From JANMCE01 sp963791625 (GTDB taxonomy: Bacteria; Actinomycetota; Acidimicrobiia; Acidimicrobiales; Ilumatobacteraceae): a DNA stretch of 64,000 nt. Made by a program: the position numbers and the translations under genes. Location: the NCBI GenBank assembly GCA_963791625.1, contig CAWBTA010000006.1, positions 1,612,001 through 1,676,000 on the forward strand. Direction: 5' to 3'. How positions within the stretch are numbered: position 1 is the stretch's first letter; each line of letters opens with the position of its first letter. Below the pieces are notes generated by a model that saw nothing but the letters and a program-made list of their open reading frames with translations, was not told where the DNA came from and searched no databases. Positions 47,182 through 57,200 of the stretch are shown one piece after another.

Positions 47182-48144
47182 TCAGCAGTGGGCGAAGCAG
47201 CGACGGTATTCAGCAGGTGTCGTGGTGACGATGCGAAGGAAGTGCGGTCGCATCGCCGCCGCACTCTGAAAGCCGCAGCGCATCGCCACTTCTTCGACTG
47301 ACGAAACACCCTGTTCGAGCAGCTCCTGCGCGCGAAGCACGCGCTGACCGATCAGCCACTGATGGGGCGTGACACCCATCGTGTCGAGAAATCGACGGGA
47401 AAACTGGCGCATGCTGAGGTTGGCGTGTCGGGCGATGGCAGCCAGCGGCAAGTCGTCACCGAGGTGTTCCAACATCCAGTCGATGGTGGAGCCAAGATTG
47501 TCAGCTTCGTTCACCGGAGCAGCCGGGGCGGTGACGAACTGCGCCTGTCCACCTTGGCGGTGTGGCGCCACCACAGTCTGGCGAGCCAGGAGGTTGGCGA
47601 TGTGCGCGCCGTGATCGGTGCGGACGATGTGGATGGCGAGATCTATGGCCGATGCCATGCCGGCCGACGTCATCACATCGCCGTGATCCACGTACAGAAC
47701 GCCCGAGTCGATCTCGACGTTGGGATAGCGAGCTGCGAACCGAGCCGTCGCGTTCCAGTGGGTGGTGGCCGTGCGGCCCTCGAGGAGACCGGCCTCGGCC
47801 AGGAGGAAGGTACCGGTGCAAAACGACACGATGCGGGCCCCACGCCGGTGGGCCCGCCGGAGACCGTCGAGCAACTCTTCTGAGTAGGTCGCAACGGGTG
47901 GCCACCCTGCGGTGACGATGATCGTGTTCGCCGTTCGCAGGGCTTCGATACCATGCGGGATCAGCACGTCAATCCCCCCATCGAGCCGCACAGTGCCCGG
48001 CTCCGGTGTTGCTGCGGTGAAGCGATACCACGGCACGCCAAGCTCAGGGTCAACGCCAAAAATCTCGACCGCGACCGAAAACTCAAACATTCCAGATCCG
48101 GCCGCGACGAGCGTCACGACGTGATGTGCCTTCGAAGCCAACAT
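47182..48144 (-). CDS. GlxA-family transcriptional regulator (DJ-1/PfpI plus AraC)
   Basis: 320 residues from ATG 48144 (open to 48174). The N-terminal DJ-1/PfpI-like ligand domain has the nucleophile-elbow RIVSFCTGTFLLAEAGLLEG and VLYVDHGDVMTSAGMASAID; the C-terminal AraC domain has two helix-turn-helix motifs (PLAAIARHANLSMRQFSRRF, SSVEEVAMRCGFQSAAAMR). It would bind DNA as a regulator of a catabolic gene, ligand unknown. Intact, unlike the paralogous remnant at 24528-25209, whose domain order it mirrors. Confidence 0.9.
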   Translation of the reverse strand: MLASKAHHVVTLVAAGSGMFEFSVAVEIFGVDPELGVPWYRFTAATPEPGTVRLDGGIDVLIPHGIEALRTANTIIVTAGWPPVATYSEELLDGLRRAHRRGARIVSFCTGTFLLAEAGLLEGRTATTHWNATARFAARYPNVEIDSGVLYVDHGDVMTSAGMASAIDLAIHIVRTDHGAHIANLLARQTVVAPHRQGGQAQFVTAPAAPVNEADNLGSTIDWMLEHLGDDLPLAAIARHANLSMRQFSRRFLDTMGVTPHQWLIGQRVLRAQELLEQGVSSVEEVAMRCGFQSAAAMRPHFLRIVTTTPAEYRRCFAHC

Positions 48145-48250
48145 GTCCGAATTCTTGCGGCAGTACCGAATCATGTCAATGGCACGATTCTTACGATACT
48201 TGTCTTTCTAGCCACTTGTGCGTTTCGTGAGTCAGGCGGACCATGGATGC

Positions 48251-48457
48251 ATGTTCCTCCTCCATCCCGATGACCGATATCAAATGCTCAAAGACGAACA
48301 CAACCGCCGCATCCTTGCCGTTGCGCTGGAGCGAAGCGCCAGGCCCGAACCGAAACAGCGTCGGGCCAGCATCCATCTGTATCGATTCCCCTGGCTCAGC
48401 GGGCGCAATCGGACAATCTCGCCTTTCCGAACACGGCCCTGTTTGGACTGTTCCTGA
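48251..48457 (+). CDS. Hypothetical small protein
   Basis: Possible 68-residue protein from ATG 48251 (MFLLHPDDRYQMLKDEHNRR then ILAVALERSA), with an AGGCGG site about 15 bases upstream. It resembles, loosely, short charged-helix proteins common in actinobacteria. The minus strand has a competing frame 48191-48376 of 61 residues (VVFVFEHLISVIGMEEEHAS); codon usage does not decide between them. If neither is real the 48178-48460 stretch is non-coding. Confidence 0.3.
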   Translation: MFLLHPDDRYQMLKDEHNRRILAVALERSARPEPKQRRASIHLYRFPWLSGRNRTISPFRTRPCLDCS

Positions 48458-48468
48458 ACCAGGGCCGG

Positions 48469-48678
48469 CTAGCTGGACGCCTTCGCCAGCTTGGTGATCT
48501 CGGTCGCTTCGTAGTGCCCGAGGTACGGCAGCAGCGCAAAGGCGACCGGTGCGTGGACATCGATGGTGCGGGTGCCGTCGGCGATCTGGGTGCAGTGGAA
48601 GAAGCGACGGTTGCCGTCGTCGTCCACGATCCAGCCCATGCCCGCGGCGTCGTCAAACTCTTCGACGATGCCCCGCAT
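48469..48678 (-). CDS. Cold-shock-domain-like protein
   Basis: 69 residues from ATG 48678, which overlaps the hisG TGA (TGATG). The IVEEFDDAAGMGWIVDDDGN then RRFFHCTQIADGTRTIDVHA pattern is that of a CspA-like OB fold, but with the two RNP motifs only weakly kept. Nucleic-acid binding is likely. Coupled to hisG. Confidence 0.75.
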   Translation of the reverse strand: MRGIVEEFDDAAGMGWIVDDDGNRRFFHCTQIADGTRTIDVHAPVAFALLPYLGHYEATEITKLAKASS

Positions 48679-49550
48679 CAATGCACGATCTTTGACAGCG
48701 GGAGCTCAAGAATGTCGGTGGCACCGGCATCCTTCAACTCGGGAATGAGCGTGTTGATCGTGCGCTTTTCCACCACGGTTTCCACTGCATAGCCGCCGCC
48801 CGCGAGCTTGGAGATAGTGGGTGACTTCATGGATGGCACTTTGGCGATGACCGCGTCAAAGGCTTCATCACTCACGTTCAGTTTCACCAGCACCTTGTCC
48901 CGCGCTTCGAGCGTGCCGTTCAGCAACGTCATGAGCTGCTCCATGGCGTGACGCTTCGCGGGATCTGCGTACGCGGCTTTGTTGGCGACCACCTCGGTGT
49001 AGCTCACCATCATCACGTCGAGAATGCGCAGCCCCGCGGCGCGCAGGGCACGTCCGGTTTCGGTGAGATCGACGATGGCATCGGCAATCTCGGGGATCTT
49101 GGCCTCGGTGGCCCCGTACGACAGGCGGATGTCGGCGTCGATGCCAAGGTCGCGGAAGAATCGTCGGGTCAGCTCAGGGTATTCCGTGCTGATGCGGACG
49201 CCTGCCGGCATGTCCTTCACGGTCTGCCACGGTGAATCAGCGGAGACCGCGATGATGATCTTGACCGGTTGGCTCGAAACCTTCGAGTAGTTCAGCTCGC
49301 CCAGACTCACGACATCGGCACCGGACTCGGTCACCCAGTCGCGCCCGCTGATACCCAGGTCGAACATGCCCTCTTGGACATAGGTGGGGATCTCTTGTGG
49401 CCGCAGAATACGGACCTCATCGATGCGTGGGTCGTCGATGCTGGCCTTGTAGGCAACGCTGGACGAGCGCGAAACGCCCAGGTCAGCGCTCTCAAACAGC
49501 TCGAGCGTGGCCTTTTCGAGGGAGCCTTTCGGCAGGACGAGTCTCAGCAC
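48678..49550 (-). CDS. hisG: ATP phosphoribosyltransferase, long form
   Basis: First step of histidine synthesis (ATP + PRPP). 290 residues, so the self-sufficient HisG-L with a C-terminal regulatory (PII-like) domain (VPSMKSPTISKLAGGGYAVE). N-terminal LRLVLPKGSLEKAT, GISGRDWVTESGADVV and the PRPP-binding region EAKIPEIADAIVDLTETGRA. No other his genes are adjacent. Regulation by histidine binding is expected for this type. Confidence 0.95.
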   Translation of the reverse strand: MLRLVLPKGSLEKATLELFESADLGVSRSSSVAYKASIDDPRIDEVRILRPQEIPTYVQEGMFDLGISGRDWVTESGADVVSLGELNYSKVSSQPVKIIIAVSADSPWQTVKDMPAGVRISTEYPELTRRFFRDLGIDADIRLSYGATEAKIPEIADAIVDLTETGRALRAAGLRILDVMMVSYTEVVANKAAYADPAKRHAMEQLMTLLNGTLEARDKVLVKLNVSDEAFDAVIAKVPSMKSPTISKLAGGGYAVETVVEKRTINTLIPELKDAGATDILELPLSKIVH

Positions 49551-49574
49551 GCCGCAGAGTGTAGAAGAAAGGCC

Positions 49575-50042
49575 TCAGTGATCCGTAGGCGTTTCGGCCA
49601 GCAGCCGGAGCGCGTGGGGCAGGATATCGATGACTGCCTCCAGTTGCTCCACGCACCCCTTCGGCGAGCCGGGGGTGTTGAGCACGACCGACAGACCGCG
49701 GATGCCCGCCACTCCCCTGCTCAGCCGACCGAGCGGACTGACCAACCGCATGGCTTCGGCCAGGCCAGGGGCCTCGCGCTCGATCACCAGCTTGGTGCCC
49801 TCCGGCGTGAGGTCCCTCGGCGTGAACCCCGTACCGCCCGTTGACACGATCACACCCGCAAAGCCCTCGGCCATCGCCGTCAGAGCAGCGGCCACCGACT
49901 CGACGCCGTCGGCGACCACGCGTTGATCGATCACTTCAAACTCGTGACGGGTCAGACATTCGACCAGAGCCACCCCGCTGCGGTCCTCCCGCGTGCCGTG
50001 GATGACGCCGTCGGACACGGTGAGGACTTTGGCCTTGAGCAT
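49575..50042 (-). CDS. MoaB/Mog-family molybdopterin biosynthesis protein
   Basis: 155 residues with KAKVLTVSDGVIHGTREDRS, the MPT-binding VIVSTGGTGFTPRDLTPE and GIRGLSVVLNTPGSPKG, a full MoCF-biosynthesis domain. Mog adenylates molybdopterin; MoaB may or may not be active. No other moa/moe genes are adjacent. Its start is 2 bases after the stop of the next gene on the same strand. Confidence 0.9.
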   Translation of the reverse strand: MLKAKVLTVSDGVIHGTREDRSGVALVECLTRHEFEVIDQRVVADGVESVAAALTAMAEGFAGVIVSTGGTGFTPRDLTPEGTKLVIEREAPGLAEAMRLVSPLGRLSRGVAGIRGLSVVLNTPGSPKGCVEQLEAVIDILPHALRLLAETPTDH

Positions 50043-50044
50043 GA

Positions 50045-50485
50045 TCAGTTCCCCGACAGCATGGTGATCATCTTGTCGATGCGACGCTGACGGGTGTCCG
50101 CTGCTTTGGCCGCGGCGATTGGTTCGACGTGAGCCCGCTTGTGGCTGTATGACAATTTCTCGAACACGGCTTTCGCCGACGGATTCGCCTTCAGTGCATT
50201 GGCGACATCGTCGGGGATCTCCACCTCGCGCTTTTCGGTGTCGTGCTGGAGATCGATCTCGACGGTGTCGCCCGCCTTTACTCCCGCCGGTGCGCGGTGC
50301 TCAGCCGCAACACCGCACAGGAACTTGCCGCCCATGAAGGCGACGCTGCTGCGATAGGTATAGCCGTTGATGGTCACCTTCACCGGCGGCTTCTTGCCAG
50401 CACCGAGCGCCTCGACAATTTCGGTCGGAACCTCAAATCCGGTCGCCGTCTTTCCGTGCAGCAGAAGGGTCGTCATGAACTTCAT
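50045..50485 (-). CDS. DUF1905/YdeI-like protein
   Basis: 146 residues from ATG 50485. DUF1905 beta barrel (LHGKTATGFEVPTEIVEALG then KKPPVKVTINGYTYRSSVAF) and a C-terminal bacteriocin-protection/OmdA-like helical segment (AVFEKLSYSHKRAHVEPIAA then RQRRIDKMI). Function uncertain; the C-terminal family is named for a Salmonella protein. The open frame runs upstream to 50716 but has no homology there. Confidence 0.85.
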   Translation of the reverse strand: MKFMTTLLLHGKTATGFEVPTEIVEALGAGKKPPVKVTINGYTYRSSVAFMGGKFLCGVAAEHRAPAGVKAGDTVEIDLQHDTEKREVEIPDDVANALKANPSAKAVFEKLSYSHKRAHVEPIAAAKAADTRQRRIDKMITMLSGN

Positions 50486-50559
50486 AGCTGGATTATTGCA
50501 GTCCGCGAAGTAACGGCGAACATTGCTCCCTCCTCCCGCGGCGCATCTACAGTCGGTCC

Positions 50560-51588
50560 ATGACCTACGTTGCTGATGCTGCTCGTTATGACTCGATGGA
50601 ATACCGCCGCTGTGGACGAAGCGGACTGAAGCTGCCCGCGATCTCACTCGGGTTGTGGCATAACTTTGGCGATGACCGCAGCTGGTCGACGCAGCGCGAC
50701 ATCTGCCGCCGAGCATTCGATCTGGGCGTCACCCACTTCGATCTGGCCAACAACTACGGCCCGCCGTACGGTGCGGCCGAAGCGAACTTCGGACGCATCC
50801 TGGCCGACGATTTCGCTGGCTATCGCGATGAGATGGTGATCTCGACCAAGGCTGGTTACGACATGTGGCCCGGGCCATACGGCAACTTTGGTTCCCGTAA
50901 ATACCTGCTCGCCTCCCTCGATCAGTCATTAGCGCGGATGGGCCTCGACTACGTGGACATCTTCTACTCGCACCGCTTCGATCCGGAAACACCGTTGGAG
51001 GAAACGGTCGGCGCACTGGCATCCGTCGTGCAGCAGGGCAAGGCCCTCTATGTCGGCATCTCCTCGTACTCGTCGGCTCGCACCCGGGAGGCGGCCCGGC
51101 TGCTCGCCGAGTTAAAGGTGCCGCTACTCATCCATCAGCCGTCGTATTCGCTGCTGAATCGTTGGACAGAAGAGGACCACCTGCTCGACGCGCTCGAAGA
51201 GGTCGGTGCCGGCTGCATCGCGTTTTCACCGCTGGCGCAGGGGCTGCTTACGGACCGATACCTCAACGGCATCCCGGCCGATTCGCGCGCTGCGACGGGC
51301 GGCGCCCTGTCAGCCGACTCGATCACCGAAGACAAGCTCGCCCGGGTGCGGGCGCTCAATGGAGTAGCAACGCGACGAGGCCAGACGCTCGCCCAGCTCG
51401 CGTTGGTGTGGGCGCTACGAGACCCTCGCATGACCTCGTTAGTGATCGGAGCGAGCAGCGTGAAACAGCTGGAGGACAACGTTGGCGCACTCGCGAACAC
51501 CATGCTTTCGGCCGACGAGTTGGCCGAGATCGAGCACTACGCCACCGACGCCAATATCAACCTCTGGAAGCAGTCGAGCGACAACTAA
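50560..51588 (+). CDS. Aldo/keto reductase, YghZ type
   Basis: 342 residues. NADPH-dependent reductase; the YghZ subgroup reduces L-glyceraldehyde 3-phosphate and methylglyoxal. Catalytic tetrad visible: Asp/Tyr in HFDLANNYGPPYG, Lys in VISTKAGYDMW and His in FYSHRFDPETP. WALRDPRMTSLVIGASS is the cofactor region. It starts at ATG 50560, divergent from the DUF1905 gene, and converges on rsmB with 16 bases between. Confidence 0.9.
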   Translation: MTYVADAARYDSMEYRRCGRSGLKLPAISLGLWHNFGDDRSWSTQRDICRRAFDLGVTHFDLANNYGPPYGAAEANFGRILADDFAGYRDEMVISTKAGYDMWPGPYGNFGSRKYLLASLDQSLARMGLDYVDIFYSHRFDPETPLEETVGALASVVQQGKALYVGISSYSSARTREAARLLAELKVPLLIHQPSYSLLNRWTEEDHLLDALEEVGAGCIAFSPLAQGLLTDRYLNGIPADSRAATGGALSADSITEDKLARVRALNGVATRRGQTLAQLALVWALRDPRMTSLVIGASSVKQLEDNVGALANTMLSADELAEIEHYATDANINLWKQSSDN

Positions 51589-51604
51589 ACCGAGCCGAGA
51601 GTCG

Positions 51605-52702
51605 TCAGGCCGGGCGCTTCCATCGGAGGATGACCATGCCGTCGGTGTCGTCGTCATGCGGCAGCAGGCGGGCACCTCGACCGAAGGCACGCCACGGGGC
51701 ATCGGGCATCGGCAGGGCTTCCCATTGGCCGTCGTCGTGGGCGATGGACTCGGCGGCAGTAATGGTGCACACGCTGTAGACCAACACGCCACCGGGCTTC
51801 ACCAAGGTGCGGGCCGTTGCGAGGATGTCATGCTGGATGGACACCAGCTCGTCGACGCCTGTAGCGGTCATGCGCCAACGGGCATCGGGACGGCGGCGCA
51901 ATGCCCCGAGTCCGGAGCACGGCGCGTCGACCAGAACTCGGTCGAACGACCCCGGCTGAAAGGGCGGGATAGTTGCATCAGCAACAACCACGGCGACGTT
52001 GTCTTGATTCAGGCGCCGCACGTTCGCAGCCACCAAGCGAGCGCGGTGCGGTTGACGGTCAGCAGCAACCACGAGACCAGCGCTATCAGCGAGACGGGTG
52101 GCTTTCCCACCTGGCGCCGCACAGAGGTCGAGCACGGTGTCGCCCGACTGGGCCTCCACCAGATCAGCGACCCAGGTGGAGCTGCGATCCTGCACGTAGC
52201 CGTCTTCACGCGTCGTGACGGTTGGGGCGACATTCATACGAGACAGCGCCTCGAAGGCGTCGGCCTCGCCCATCTCGGCGATGAAACGTCGCACGATCCA
52301 ATCGGGGTACGACAGTTCGGTGGCCAGGTCGGGCCAGTTGGGAGGGTTGCCGCTGATCTTGCGGAGCACAGCGTTCACCACGGGCTTGAACTTGGTCGGC
52401 GCCAGTTCCACCGTCTCGCCCACGGCCGCGTGGACCGGCACGTTCATGAACAGGATTTGGTACGCACCCATCCGCAGCATCGTTCGCAGTGCGTCGGGCG
52501 GGTCTTTGCTGAGGAAGCGGTCGGCGGCGAAGTCGAGGGCTCGGCGCATCCGCGTGGACCCGTAGACAAGCTCCGTGGCGAAACCGCGATCGCGTTGATC
52601 GAGCTTCGACTTCTCTAACAGCTGGGGCAGGGCGATGTTGGCGTAGGCGCCTTCGAGCTCGATCTGCGTGAGGGCCTGCAGGGCTATCTTGCGAGCGGTC
52701 AC
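51605..52702 (-). CDS. rsmB: 16S rRNA m5C967 methyltransferase (RsmB/Sun)
   Basis: 365 residues from GTG 52702, which overlaps the fmt TGA (GTGA). N-terminal NusB-like domain (TARKIALQALTQIELEGAY), C-terminal methyltransferase with SAM motif DLCAAPGGKATRLAD, DATIPPFQPGSFDRVLVDAP and the catalytic Cys pair (DAPCSGLGALRRRPDARW and VYSVCTITAAES). Methylates C967 of 16S rRNA. Third gene of def-fmt-rsmB. Confidence 0.93.
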   Translation of the reverse strand: MTARKIALQALTQIELEGAYANIALPQLLEKSKLDQRDRGFATELVYGSTRMRRALDFAADRFLSKDPPDALRTMLRMGAYQILFMNVPVHAAVGETVELAPTKFKPVVNAVLRKISGNPPNWPDLATELSYPDWIVRRFIAEMGEADAFEALSRMNVAPTVTTREDGYVQDRSSTWVADLVEAQSGDTVLDLCAAPGGKATRLADSAGLVVAADRQPHRARLVAANVRRLNQDNVAVVVADATIPPFQPGSFDRVLVDAPCSGLGALRRRPDARWRMTATGVDELVSIQHDILATARTLVKPGGVLVYSVCTITAAESIAHDDGQWEALPMPDAPWRAFGRGARLLPHDDDTDGMVILRWKRPA

Positions 52703-53595
52703 GATCCGAGCACGCTGTTCGCGAGCGAGCGGCCGGCGCCGTTCAGCCAGTCCTTCGTGGCCATGACGCCTTTGCCTTCGGGACGGACCTTGTCGAGACG
52801 CAGAAGCCCGTCGCCCGTTTGCACCACGGCGCCGACCAGTTGGCCCGGTACGCCGATCGGGTCGCCCGATTGCAGAGTTGCGGATACAACTTTCAAGCGC
52901 CGGCCATCGGCAGTGGTCCACGCGCCGCCCAGCCGGATCACGCGGTCGATGACCGAAGCGGGAAGCGACCAGTCGATGCGGAGATCGTTCATCGACAGCT
53001 TGGCGGCATAGGTCGGGTCACCGGCCTGAGGTGTCGGCGTGCCAAGACCGGTACGCAGACAGCGCACCAACATCTCGCTGCCAATGGCCGTAAGGCAATC
53101 CCGCAGCGAGTCGCCCGTATCGTCGGAGCTGATGGTGGTGCGGACCTCGGCGAAGAGCGGCCCGGTGTCGAGCCCTTCTTCGAGCTGCATCAGGCCGACA
53201 CCGGTTTCCTTGTCGCCCGCCAGCAGGGCCCGCTCCATCGGCGCCGCACCGCGCCAGCGCGGCAGCAGGGAGAAGTGAAGATTCACCATCGGCAGCACTT
53301 CAAGGATGTGGGGCTTGATCAATTGACCAAACGCAACGACTACACCAAGGTCGGCCCCAACGGTGAGCGCATCATCGACGTTGTGACTTACGGGCAGGCC
53401 GAGTTCGATGGCGGCCGCCTTCACCGGTGACGGCGCCAGCTCGCTGCCGCGGCCTCGTCGCTTGTCGACCCGGGTGATCACCAGTGCGACATCGAAGCCG
53501 GCATCAACGAGCGCGCGCAACGGTTCGGCGGCAAGAGCCGGAGTGCCGAGATAGACGAGCCTCTTCGGGTAGGTGGGAACGACGGCGAGACTCAT
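52699..53595 (-). CDS. fmt: Methionyl-tRNA formyltransferase
   Basis: 298 residues. Formylates initiator Met-tRNA. N-terminal formyltransferase domain with LVYLGTPALAAEPLRAL and the catalytic VNLHFSLLPRWRGAAP; C-terminal OB-like tRNA domain (NDLRIDWSLPASVIDRVIRL). ATG 53595 overlaps the def TGA. Confidence 0.95.
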   Translation of the reverse strand: MSLAVVPTYPKRLVYLGTPALAAEPLRALVDAGFDVALVITRVDKRRGRGSELAPSPVKAAAIELGLPVSHNVDDALTVGADLGVVVAFGQLIKPHILEVLPMVNLHFSLLPRWRGAAPMERALLAGDKETGVGLMQLEEGLDTGPLFAEVRTTISSDDTGDSLRDCLTAIGSEMLVRCLRTGLGTPTPQAGDPTYAAKLSMNDLRIDWSLPASVIDRVIRLGGAWTTADGRRLKVVSATLQSGDPIGVPGQLVGAVVQTGDGLLRLDKVRPEGKGVMATKDWLNGAGRSLANSVLGS

Positions 53596-54122
53596 TCGCG
53601 AAACAACAGCCGACGGCGCTCTTTTTTGACCGGGGCAGGCTCTTCCTGCATCTTCCGGAACAGCGTCATCGCCTCCTTGCGCTGCTCGGGCGTCATGCGC
53701 TCGAACATGAGCACGCCGTGCAGGTGATCGAGCTCGTGCTGAAACAGGCGCGCCTCAAGCTCGGTGGCCTCCACCTGCACCTCGTTGCCGTCAAGATCGA
53801 GGCCCACCATCAGCACGTCCTTTGGACGAATCATCTCGACGTAGAGCCCGGGAATGGACAGGCAGCCTTCTTCGTACATCCACTCCCCGCTCGACTCGGT
53901 GATCTTCGGATTGATGATGGTCATCGGGCCGGCACCGACGTCGTAGACGAAGATCTGCTTCTGGATGCCGATCTGCGGGGCGGCCAGGCCCAGGCCCGGT
54001 GCGTCGTACATGACATCGAGCATCTCGTCGGCCAGCGTGGCGACCTTTCCGTCGATGTCGGTGACTTCGGCTGCCTCGGTCTTGAGAACCGGGTCTCCGA
54101 AGATGCGAATGTGGTGCGCCAT
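53592..54122 (-). CDS. def: Peptide deformylase
   Basis: 176 residues from ATG 54122. Removes the formyl group from nascent proteins. Motifs GLGLAAPQ (43-50), EGCLS with metal Cys87, and QHELDH with His129/His133 and catalytic Glu. A TAACCT -10 box 7 bases before the ATG suggests a leaderless mRNA. The open frame upstream overlaps the divergent triple-fusion gene. First gene of def-fmt-rsmB. Confidence 0.95.
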   Translation of the reverse strand: MAHHIRIFGDPVLKTEAAEVTDIDGKVATLADEMLDVMYDAPGLGLAAPQIGIQKQIFVYDVGAGPMTIINPKITESSGEWMYEEGCLSIPGLYVEMIRPKDVLMVGLDLDGNEVQVEATELEARLFQHELDHLHGVLMFERMTPEQRKEAMTLFRKMQEEPAPVKKERRRLLFRE

Positions 54123-54129
54123 GTAGCCC

Positions 54130-54135
54130 AGGTTA
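54130..54135 (-). promoter_or_regulatory. -10 element for leaderless def transcript
   Basis: TAACCT (TANNNT) on the minus strand, 7 bases before def ATG 54122. No Shine-Dalgarno sequence is apparent. Confidence 0.45.
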
Positions 54136-54204
54136 CCCGCTCGACCCGTCTTTTGAAGGAGTGAACACCGTGCCGAGGGCCTGGCCGCGCGGCAGAATGA
54201 GGTA

Positions 54205-57200
54205 ATGACAGGCGCCTCGTCACCAACCGCTGAGAACGTGTTCGCATCGCCGCCACCGTCGTTTACCGAACCCCAGCTCGCCGACGTGGCCGAGTTGGTT
54301 TTCGGGCTGCACGGCTCCATGAAGCCGCTCAACTCCGAACGAGATCAGAACGTACGATTGCGAACCGGGCAGGGTGACGTCGTGCTCAAGGTAGCGAACA
54401 TCGCCGAATCGAAGGGCGATCTTGACTTGCAGTGTGCGGCGCTCGCCCATCTCGCCGCGGTCGCTCCTGACCTGGCCGTACCCCGCTTGATTCCGACGAA
54501 GAGCGACAATGCGCTTGGCTCGTTCATGGTGGGCACCGATGAGCACTTTGTCCGCTGCGTCTCGTACGTGCCCGGCATGCCGATGGCCGAGGTTGAACGA
54601 ACGTCCGCCACGTTCAGCGAGTTCGGTCGCTTCCTCGGCCGACTGTCGGCAGGGCTGGTCGGCTTCGGCCATCGGGCCGCGCACCGGACGAAGTTCCTGT
54701 GGAACCTGGATGACGCTCAGGCCTGCACGGCCTATCTCGACGACATCGTTGATGCCAAAGCTCGCGAGGTCGTCGCCGCCGCGCTGCATCTCCACGCAGA
54801 GCGAGTCCTGCCGGTGTTGCCTTCGCTACGAAAAGCCGTCGTCCACCAGGACGCCAACGACTACAACGTGATGGTGGCCGACGACGGCTCGATCGGCCTC
54901 ATCGACTTCGGCGACATGACCTTTGGTTGCCAGATCAACGAACTCGCGGTCGCGCTGGCCTACGCACTCATGGGCGCAGTTGATGTCATCGCGACCGCAC
55001 GACTGGTCGTGCGTCGTTACGTTGACGAGTTCCCATTGTTGGAGGACGAGGCCAACGTGTTGTTCGACCTCGTTGGTGCACGGCTGGCGATGAGCGTGGC
55101 GATCTCGTCCCATCGCAGTGTCGGCTTCCCCAACAACGAGTACTTGCTCATCTCACAGGCCCCGGCGCTGCGACTCCTGCGCAAGCTGGCCAGTATTCGC
55201 TCCGACTTCCTCCGAGCCGCAGCGCGTGAGGCCGCTGGCTTTTCCCCCATCGCCAACCACGACGCCATCGTCACTTGGTTGCAGTCGCCCCGTTGTCAGC
55301 CAAAGCCGGTACTCGGTATCGACCTGGAGCGATCGTGCCGCTTCCGGGTGCTGCTGGACAAGGGTGCCCCCGGCATGGAATTCGGTAGTGATCCGGAGGC
55401 GTACTGGGCCTGGCTTCAACGCCGATTCGCCTCCGAGAACGCGACCTTTGCACTCGGCGGCTACCTCGAGAATCGCAATGTGTACGCGGGCGAACAGTTC
55501 ATCACCGACGGCACGGACACACGCTCGAATCACCACGGTATCGACATTTTCGTGGCTCCGGACATGCCGGTGCAGGCCATGCTCGACGGGCGTGTTGTCA
55601 CCGTGGTCGACAACGACGAGGCGTACGACTACGGCCCGACGGTCATCCTTCAACACGACGCCGATGGCGTGCCGTTCTGGGTGCTCTACGGTCATCTCTC
55701 CCGTCGCACGCTCACCACCGTCACCCCGGGGCAGGCCGTGTTGGCCGGCGATGTAGTGGGTTTCATCGGCGACCACACCGTGAACGGCGGGTGGGCGCCC
55801 CACCTACACGTGCAGATCATGACCGACCTGCTGGGCAACCACACCGGCAACTTCGAGGGCGCCGGAGAACCGAGCCGGGTTGCAGTTTGGAGTTCCATCT
55901 GCCCCGACCCGAACCTGCTGCTGCGGCTGACACCCGAGTCGTTCGAGATCGAACCCGAGTCACCGGACGAGTTGCTCCGCCGTCGCCGAGATATCCTGGG
56001 CCCGTCGCTCAGCACCAGCTACCGGCACAAACTCGCCATCGTGCGAGGAACAGGTGCCCGGCTGATCGACAGCGGCGGACGGTCGTACATCGACTGCGTG
56101 AACAACGTGTGTCATGTCGGGCACAGCCATCCGCATGTGGTCGAGGCGTTGGCGCGGCAAGCCGCTCAACTCAATACGAACACACGCTATCTGCATCGCT
56201 CGATCCTCGACTACGCCGATCGGTTGAGTGGACTGTTCCCAGAGCCGCTGAGCGTCGTCTACTTCGTGAACTCCGGCTCGGAGGCCAACGAGTTGGCCAT
56301 GCGGCTGGCTCGTACTGCCACCGGCCGCTTCGACATGGTGACGCTCGATTGGGGTTATCACGGCAACACCAACGACGTCATCGAACTCAGCCCCTACAAG
56401 TTCAATCGGAGGGGTGGTATCGGCAAGGCGCCCCACATCCAGATCGCGGAGCTCCCCGACCCTTACCGCGGCCGATTTGGCAGTGATGCGGCTGCCTACG
56501 CATCGTCGGTTCACGCGTGCATTCAGGCCTCGCGCCAACACGACCAGCGAGGACCGGCCGCGTTCATCTCCGAGTCGATCAGCGGCTGCGGCGGCCAGGT
56601 GGTCTTCCCTGATGGCTATCTGCGGCTCGCCTACGAACACGCCCGAGCGGCTGGAGCGCTCTGTATTGTCGATGAAGTGCAGGTGGGCTTTGGCCGGGTC
56701 GGGCAGGCCATGTGGGCCTTTGAACAGCAAGGGGTCGTGCCCGACATCGTCACGTTGGGCAAGCCGATCGGCAACGGTCACCCGCTGGGGGCCGTGGTCA
56801 CCACACCCGCCATCGCTGCCGCGTTCAACAACGGTATGGAGTATTTCAACACCTTCGGTGGCAACCCCGTGTCGTGCGAAGTCGGCATGGCGGTACTCGA
56901 CATCATCGAACGAGAAGGCTTACAGGAGCACGCTCGCCTGACGGGTGATCACTTCCTCTCCGGGCTTCGCCGTTTGCAGGCGCGCCACTCGACTATTGGC
57001 GACGTGCGTGGACGTGGTCTCTTCCTTGGCATCGATCTGGTCGTTGATCGTGCCACGAAGGAGCCGGCCACAGAACTCGCGGGAAGTGTCGCCAACCTGC
57101 TCCGCGATCGTGGCGTGCTCGTGTCCACCGATGGTCCGCACGACAACGTCATCAAGCTCAAACCGCCGATGCCTTTCACTGCCGCTGACGCCGATGTCGT

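Noticed and set aside
48191..48376. Minus-strand 61-codon frame ending VRLTHETHKWLERQVS
   Set aside because: It competes with a plus-strand frame and has no ribosome-binding site; kept only as an alternative in the 48251 entry.
36139..54122. Defence or toxin-antitoxin island in accessory regions
   Set aside because: Every accessory gene was read and none matches restriction, CBASS, retron, toxin or antitoxin families.
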